Origin: an uncultured Flavobacteriales bacterium
GTDB taxonomy: Bacteria; Bacteroidota; Bacteroidia; Flavobacteriales_D; Sanyastnellaceae
Direction of reading: 5' to 3'
Assembly (NCBI GenBank): GCA_938082505.1
Contig: CALLLH010000020.1
Location: forward strand, 1 to 64,000
Length of the DNA stretch: 64,000 bases
This document shows positions 59,676-64,000 of the stretch, in pieces (the first letter of the stretch is position 1; each line of letters starts with the position of its first letter). The position numbers were made by a program, and so were the translations under genes. The notes beneath the pieces are model-generated. The model ran no database searches. It was not told the DNA's origin and worked only from the letters and a program-made list of their open reading frames with translations.

Positions 59676-60506
59676 ATGCAGTTCCGAACCCTCCTCATTT
59701 CAGTGGCCGCGGCGTGCATGGCCTCCTGTTCATCCAATGCTGTTCCTGCTGACGCGGACACCGCCGAGGCGTTGGCATCCGTTTCCGCCGGCGCGTTGCC
59801 CGCACGGGAAGGGGGACCTGGGTCGGCCGCTTTGCCTGAACAGGGGGCATCGCCAGACATGCCCTGCACCTCCGTTGTATTTGATGGGCACACCTATAAA
59901 GCCGTGCCGGTGGGCAACCGGTGTTGGTTTGCCGAGAACCTGAAGTCCTCCCGCTTCTCCAATGGGGACGAGATTCCCTACGGCCGCACGGACGAGGAAT
60001 GGCTGGCTGGCGCGGGCCAACCCCTGCATTGCATGTACAACCACTCGGAAGTGATGGCGGAACGGTACGGCAAGCTCTACAGTGGCCATGCGGTGGAGGA
60101 TGAACGTGGGCTGTGTCCTTCAGGTTGGCATGTGGCCACCGAGTTGGACTGGCAGGACCTCGAAAAGGCGGTGGGGGCCGATCCGGCCACCGTTGCCGAT
60201 CGCGGCAACCGGGATACGCAGGCATTGAAGCTGGGCCAGGTGGTGAAGTCCCGCGATGGTTGGGGGGCTGATGCAGCCGGAACCGACGACTTCGGGCTCG
60301 CCCTGACACCTGCCGGAACCCGCCTCAGCGATGCCCGGTTCATGTCTGCAGGCTCCGGTTCGACCTTCTGGACCTCGACGGCAGTCCCGGAGGTGGAGGA
60401 CGAGCCCAAGTTGTTCTTTCGGGGCCTGGGAAACCAGAATCCAGGCATCTTCAAGTCCACGTTCAGCAAAGTTGGCGGCTTTTCCGTGCGATGTGTGCGG
60501 GACTGA
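59676..60506 (+). CDS. FISUMP-domain lipoprotein
   Basis: 276 residues. Lipoprotein signal ending CMASCSS (Cys at 14 or 18), a low-complexity Ala/Gly/Pro region to about residue 60, then a Fib_succ_major (FISUMP) domain with NRCWFAENLKSSRFSNGDEI, YGKLYSGHAV, CPSGWHVATELDW and the C-terminal FSVRCVRD. FISUMP proteins are abundant surface proteins of Fibrobacteres and Bacteroidota; their function is unknown. It is followed after 36 bases by the DEAD-box helicase gene. Confidence 0.9.
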   Translation: MQFRTLLISVAAACMASCSSNAVPADADTAEALASVSAGALPAREGGPGSAALPEQGASPDMPCTSVVFDGHTYKAVPVGNRCWFAENLKSSRFSNGDEIPYGRTDEEWLAGAGQPLHCMYNHSEVMAERYGKLYSGHAVEDERGLCPSGWHVATELDWQDLEKAVGADPATVADRGNRDTQALKLGQVVKSRDGWGADAAGTDDFGLALTPAGTRLSDARFMSAGSGSTFWTSTAVPEVEDEPKLFFRGLGNQNPGIFKSTFSKVGGFSVRCVRD

Positions 60507-60542
60507 CGCCTGAAAAGGCAGACCTTCGCGCCAATTCCACGA

Positions 60543-62189
60543 TTGGTGCCCACTTTTTCTACCCTCGGCCTTTCGGCCCCCATTCTCGAAGCCATAGGCA
60601 AACTGGGCTACGAGACCCCGACTGAAATCCAGGAGAAGGCGATCCCGCACCTGCTCGGTGGGGACCGCGATTTCATTGGACTTGCCCAGACCGGTACGGG
60701 CAAGACAGCGGCTTTCGGCCTTCCGCTGCTCGATCTGCTCGATTCGGAGACCAATTGCGTGCAGGCCATCGTGTTGGCCCCGACGCGTGAACTCGGTCAG
60801 CAGATTGCCGAGCAGCTCGCCTTGTTCTCAGGGCAATTGAAGGGCATCAACACCCTGGCGGTGTATGGAGGGGCCAACATCGCCATGCAGATCAAGGCGC
60901 TCAAGAAAACGCGCCACGTGGTGATCGCCACGCCCGGTCGTCTGATTGACCTGATCAAGCGCAAGGCCTTGAGCCTCGAGCAGGTCCGCTATGTGGTGCT
61001 CGACGAGGCCGATGAGATGCTCAACATGGGGTTCAAGGAGGAGCTCGATACCATCTTGGGGTTCACCCCTGACGAAAAGCAGACCTGGCTCTTTTCCGCG
61101 ACGATGCCCAAGGAGATCCGGCGTCTGGTCAAGGACTATATGTCCGACCCCTTCGAGGTCAGGGTCGACCCCAAGACCGCGGTCAACAGCAACATCGACC
61201 ACCAGTTCGCGGTGGTGCATTTCAAGGACAAGGCCGAAGCCCTGACCCGCTTCATGGACCTCGATGCGGAGCTGTACGGTGTGGTGTTCTGCCGCACCAA
61301 GCGCGACACCCAGCAGCTCGCGGAAGAGCTGATCAAGCAAGGCTATCGTGCGGACGCCATCCACGGCGATCTGAGCCAGCACCAGCGGGACCGGGTGATG
61401 ATGCGGTTCAAGCGTCGGGAGTTGCAGGTCCTCATCGCCACTGATGTGGCCGCGCGGGGCATCGACGTCAACGATCTGACCCACGTCTTCCACCATGCGT
61501 TGCCCAACGATGCGGCTTACTACACCCACCGCTCAGGCCGCACGGCCCGGGCTGGAAAGAAGGGCATCTCCATGGCGCTCATCAGCCGGAAGGACCGTTA
61601 CAAAGTGATGACCCTGGCCAAGACGTTGGATGTGGAATTCACCCAGGTGGACGTGCCCCGTGCCGAAGACATCGTAGAGACCCGGATCCAGGATTGGGCG
61701 AGGGGATTGCTTTCTGAGGAAGGGGGGAAGAGGACACCGCCGGAACTCCTCGAACAGGTGGATTTGCTGTTGGGCCCCCTGACGAAGGAAGAGCTCATCG
61801 CCAAGTTGGTGGCCCGTGAATTGGCGCGCCTCAACCTGGGCAAGCGGGACGATCTCAACGACCGTGGAAGCCACGATGGCGGGGGCCATGGCCCCAAAAA
61901 GGAGTTCAGGAAAGGCGGGTACAACAAAGACTTCAAGGGAGGCTTCAAGAAAGGCGGATACAAGAAGCCGTTCAAGAAGGACTTCAAGAAGCGGGGCCCG
62001 GACGGCGATGGCTTCATCGAAGGCGGCGGCGAGGGCGGCCCCAAGCAAGGCGGATACAAGAAGCCTTTCACGAAGAAGGCGGGATTCAAGAAGGGCGGCA
62101 AGAAAGGCGGTTACAGCAGTGGTTTCGAGGAGGGTTTCTCCACCAAGTCCGGTGGGCAGCGCACGAAGCCGGGCGCCAAGAGGTATTGA
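60543..62189 (+). CDS. DEAD-box ATP-dependent RNA helicase with basic low-complexity tail
   Basis: 548 residues; starts at TTG 60543, or more likely GTG 60546 giving the usual N-terminus. Q motif around 22-30, Walker A AQTGTGKT (48-55), PTREL, DEAD (154-157), SAT (185-187), RGID and HRSGRTARAG (329-338) are all present. A RbpA/DbpA-like region follows. The last ~95 residues are rich in Lys, Gly, Phe and Tyr with recurring KKGGYKKPFKK units, an RNA-binding and phase-separation-prone type of tail common in Bacteroidota helicases. It probably acts in ribosome assembly or RNA decay. Confidence 0.95.
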   Translation: MVPTFSTLGLSAPILEAIGKLGYETPTEIQEKAIPHLLGGDRDFIGLAQTGTGKTAAFGLPLLDLLDSETNCVQAIVLAPTRELGQQIAEQLALFSGQLKGINTLAVYGGANIAMQIKALKKTRHVVIATPGRLIDLIKRKALSLEQVRYVVLDEADEMLNMGFKEELDTILGFTPDEKQTWLFSATMPKEIRRLVKDYMSDPFEVRVDPKTAVNSNIDHQFAVVHFKDKAEALTRFMDLDAELYGVVFCRTKRDTQQLAEELIKQGYRADAIHGDLSQHQRDRVMMRFKRRELQVLIATDVAARGIDVNDLTHVFHHALPNDAAYYTHRSGRTARAGKKGISMALISRKDRYKVMTLAKTLDVEFTQVDVPRAEDIVETRIQDWARGLLSEEGGKRTPPELLEQVDLLLGPLTKEELIAKLVARELARLNLGKRDDLNDRGSHDGGGHGPKKEFRKGGYNKDFKGGFKKGGYKKPFKKDFKKRGPDGDGFIEGGGEGGPKQGGYKKPFTKKAGFKKGGKKGGYSSGFEEGFSTKSGGQRTKPGAKRY

Positions 62190-62216
62190 CCCGGACACAA
62201 TAATCTGCAAGTGGGT

Positions 62217-62237
62217 GGGGTTGATTTTCAAAACCCC
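62217..62237 (+). terminator. Hairpin after the helicase gene
   Basis: GGGGTT and AACCCC arms around a 9-base loop, 28 bases after the helicase stop and just before the next start at 62243. No T-run; it could also lie in the leader of the next gene. Confidence 0.35.
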
Positions 62238-62242
62238 CTGCA

Positions 62243-63172
62243 ATGTTGATTTCACTTTTTCTGACCTTCTGCGCTCCCTGGAGTGCCGCTCCCGTATCTG
62301 ATGACCGCATGGCCATGGGCCGTGATCATGGCCCTTGTGCGTTTGTTCATGGGGCCATCGATGAACGCTCCGTGGCGGAGTTGGACTGTGTGGAGGCGAT
62401 TGGTCGGGGGTGGGGGTACAGCGCAGTGGACGGATTTGGCGACACCCTCTTATTGACCCTGACCAATCCCGGTCGCGATGCCCACATCCTTGTCGATGCG
62501 GGCACGGTCTTTTTCGGACCGGATGAGTACCAGCCGGCCGTCATCTCCGAGGACATCCTGGTCTTTGTTCCGTCGGGCGCCACGTTGGAGTTGGGGTGTC
62601 CTTCCGTCTGTGGGAAGGCCGATGCCATGGGGTCGGAATTCGGAGTGGTCTATGACCAGGGCGTCTCAAAGCTCGATCAACAGGCTTGTCGTATCCTCGA
62701 TCGTACCCGCAATGAGCTGGGCATGACCGATGCGGTGCTGCAGAACGTCGTGTGGGTCTACACCGATGGGCACGATTTTTCTTCGATCTACGTGGACGAA
62801 TCCGAACAGCAGGCCTTGATGGACATCCTGGCAGAAGAAGTTGAAGGGTTCGAGCGCCCGGGATATGCCGTCCGTTATCGCGAGTCGGGCCCGGAGGATG
62901 AGGGGCGGTTCACCGGGGAGGCCATGGAAGTCCGGTGTGAGTTCAGCCTCGATGTCGCCCGTGCGGAGCGGTGCCGCATCATCCTGATTGCCCCGGATGG
63001 CGTGACCAGCGAGATGCTCAGTGAATTCCATCTGCGCGCGGGCCACCAGGAGTTCAACTTGACCCTCGGTCTCGAGGGGTATCCCCCCGGGCAATATGCC
63101 GTGCAGCTCGAAAGTGAGCGCAGCGGCGCACCCCACTTCCGAAGGGACTTCACGCTGCAGGGCCGCTCCTGA
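62243..63172 (+). CDS. Secreted beta-rich protein of unknown function
   Basis: 309 residues with a short signal peptide (MLISLFLTFCAPWSAA). The N-terminal half has the pattern LLLTLTNPGRDAHILVDAGTVF ... VPSGATLELGCPSVC, like Ig-fold proteins in which a strand pair follows a P/G-rich turn, and a QNVVWVYTDG segment. The C-terminal part (about 210-309) looks like a second beta-sandwich. No catalytic motif recognised and no sorting tail, so it is probably periplasmic. It converges on the giant at the right edge. Confidence 0.75.
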   Translation: MLISLFLTFCAPWSAAPVSDDRMAMGRDHGPCAFVHGAIDERSVAELDCVEAIGRGWGYSAVDGFGDTLLLTLTNPGRDAHILVDAGTVFFGPDEYQPAVISEDILVFVPSGATLELGCPSVCGKADAMGSEFGVVYDQGVSKLDQQACRILDRTRNELGMTDAVLQNVVWVYTDGHDFSSIYVDESEQQALMDILAEEVEGFERPGYAVRYRESGPEDEGRFTGEAMEVRCEFSLDVARAERCRIILIAPDGVTSEMLSEFHLRAGHQEFNLTLGLEGYPPGQYAVQLESERSGAPHFRRDFTLQGRS

Positions 63173-63199
63173 CCCGGGAGGAGTCAGAGGAGCGGCCCT
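63159..63199. terminator. Strong bidirectional hairpin between convergent genes
   Basis: Arms AGGGCCGCTCCTGAC and GTCAGAGGAGCGGCCCT pair over 15 bases apart from a 2-base bulge. The left arm contains the stop codon of the 62243 gene; the convergent giant ends 28 bases further on. No T-run. Confidence 0.6.
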
Positions 63200-63226
63200 G
63201 TCGTTGTGCCGTCGCGTCGGTTGAAC

Positions 63227-64000
63227 TCAGCTGCAGGTGCTGCTGAATTGGCCGAGGAGATCGAGGATATCGGATACGCCGACGGTGCCATCCATATCGA
63301 TGTCGCCGGTGCAATCCACACCCTGGCATCCATAGTTCGCGAGGATGATCAGGATGTCCTCCACCGCAATGATGCCATCCTGGTTCAGGTCTTCCGGACA
63401 GTTGTTCGGGAACACGATGGTGAGTCCCGCAGCCTGGGGACTGGTTCCATCCGCCGCTCGGTATTGGATGTTGCAATCCAGCGTTACCGTTCCATCCGTC
63501 GTGAATTGACCGATCAGGACGCGGCCCTCGGCATCGGGGAAGGCCTGCGGATCCTGATTGGGAAGCACGAACCACGTTCCGCCCGCCACCGGATCGGAAG
63601 TCAAGCCTCCTCCGGATTCGAACGCCACGAAATCGAGACCGGCTGAATTGATGCCGATGCTGGAGTTGTCCGGAGCTCCAATGGTCACGAAGGTGTCCCA
63701 TTCCAGGTCGGCGAAAGTGGCAAAGAGCAACGGGTTGATGCCGTCTGCCGTCGGGCCACCCTGCGGATTCTGAACGAAGCTGGTCGAGGAGCTGATGGAG
63801 ATCGGGTGGCTCGCATTGCCGTAGACACTGACGAGCTGATCCGACGGGTTGTTGAAGAGGGCGTAGACCCGATACGTGTGGATTCCAGCACCCACGCTGT
63901 TCAGGGCGTAAGGCTCGGCCATGAGGCCGTTGAACGACGCAGGCGCATAGGTGCAGCTTCCATCGTTGTCGGTGGCCAAGGGGTCGTAGTTCTCTGCCAA
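63227..64000 (-). CDS. C-terminal end of a giant secreted protein (start beyond window)
   Basis: 258 codons visible, open at the right edge; the first visible codon is an ordinary internal Leu, not a start. It begins in a Cys-rich repeat (AENYDPLATDNDGSC), followed by the ~160-residue beta domain and two EF-hand-like loops (CPEDLNQDGIIAVEDIL; DIDMDGTVGVSDILDLL) ending SSTCS. It is closely similar, segment by segment, to the end of the 33463-38592 protease, so the missing part may also hold a protease or nuclease head. Confidence 0.9.
   Translation of the reverse strand: MAENYDPLATDNDGSCTYAPASFNGLMAEPYALNSVGAGIHTYRVYALFNNPSDQLVSVYGNASHPISISSSTSFVQNPQGGPTADGINPLLFATFADLEWDTFVTIGAPDNSSIGINSAGLDFVAFESGGGLTSDPVAGGTWFVLPNQDPQAFPDAEGRVLIGQFTTDGTVTLDCNIQYRAADGTSPQAAGLTIVFPNNCPEDLNQDGIIAVEDILIILANYGCQGVDCTGDIDMDGTVGVSDILDLLGQFSSTCS

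Overview
The window looks like a piece of chromosome from a marine, free-living Bacteroidota, most likely an uncultured GC-rich lineage of Flavobacteriales. This is inferred from protein features; no rRNA gene is present to confirm it. Supporting signs are many secreted multidomain proteins with type IX secretion (T9SS) type A or type B (gliding-motility CHU_C) C-terminal domains, SprB-type repeats, a FISUMP lipoprotein, signal peptides ending in AQ, little Shine-Dalgarno signal, several TTG/GTG starts, and TAnnTTTG-like promoter elements close to start codons. I see no tRNA, rRNA, CRISPR array, insertion sequence, phage gene or replication origin.

Layout. 1-1.7 kb: a secreted reprolysin-like metalloprotease that runs off the left edge. 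1.9-2.9 kb: a minus-strand pair (Sua5/YciO-like, TraR/DksA zinc finger). 2.9-13.7 kb: a plus-strand run (YHYH protein, delta-60-type protein, short transaldolase/FSA, lectin plus CHU_C adhesin, lipoprotein coupled to a polyprenyl-phosphate sugar transferase, OmpA-type protein, FAH hydrolase). 13.7-19 kb: housekeeping genes clpB, aroK, a PyrR-like phosphoribosyltransferase and rlmD. 19.1-21.4 kb: an endonuclease/exonuclease/phosphatase protein overlapping an SLC13-type transporter. 21.4-30.5 kb: a secreted-enzyme series (small EF-hand-like protein, di-haem peroxidase lipoprotein, endonuclease I, M14 carboxypeptidase, FG-GAP/ASPIC protein). 30.5-38.6 kb: two adjacent minus-strand giants (endonuclease I and M43 protease) carrying arrays of a Cys-rich/thrombospondin-3-like repeat. 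38.6-39 kb: an AT-rich island. 39-43 kb: a small ferredoxin-fold-like protein coupled to a 980-residue SprB/PKD/CHU_C protein, then a lipoprotein. 43-47 kb: a second M43 protease with an LVIVD-type (choice-of-anchor B) region. 47-50 kb: a HYR-type secreted protein. 50-55.7 kb: an RND efflux adaptor followed by an RND pump fused in one frame to a TolC-like outer-membrane channel. 55.7-63.2 kb: DUF1028 protein, lipoproteins, metallophosphoesterase, DEAD-box helicase, unknown secreted protein. 63.2-64 kb: the C-terminal end of another giant paralogous to the 33.5-38.6 kb protein.

Two things stand out. First, six secreted proteins (ends at 24879, 30490, 30513, 33463, 43040 and 63227) lack a usual T9SS tail. 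They finish in a short dockerin-like module of one or two EF-hand-like loops and close one or two residues after a final Cys. Three of them carry the same roughly 160-residue domain just before it. This may be an undescribed surface-sorting or docking signal. Second, the three parts of an efflux system are encoded by two genes, because the TolC part is fused to the pump behind an acidic cytoplasmic linker and a signal-peptide-like segment. The two endonuclease I proteins, the EEP protein, the metallophosphoesterase and four proteases suggest a cell adapted to digesting extracellular DNA, organic phosphate and protein.
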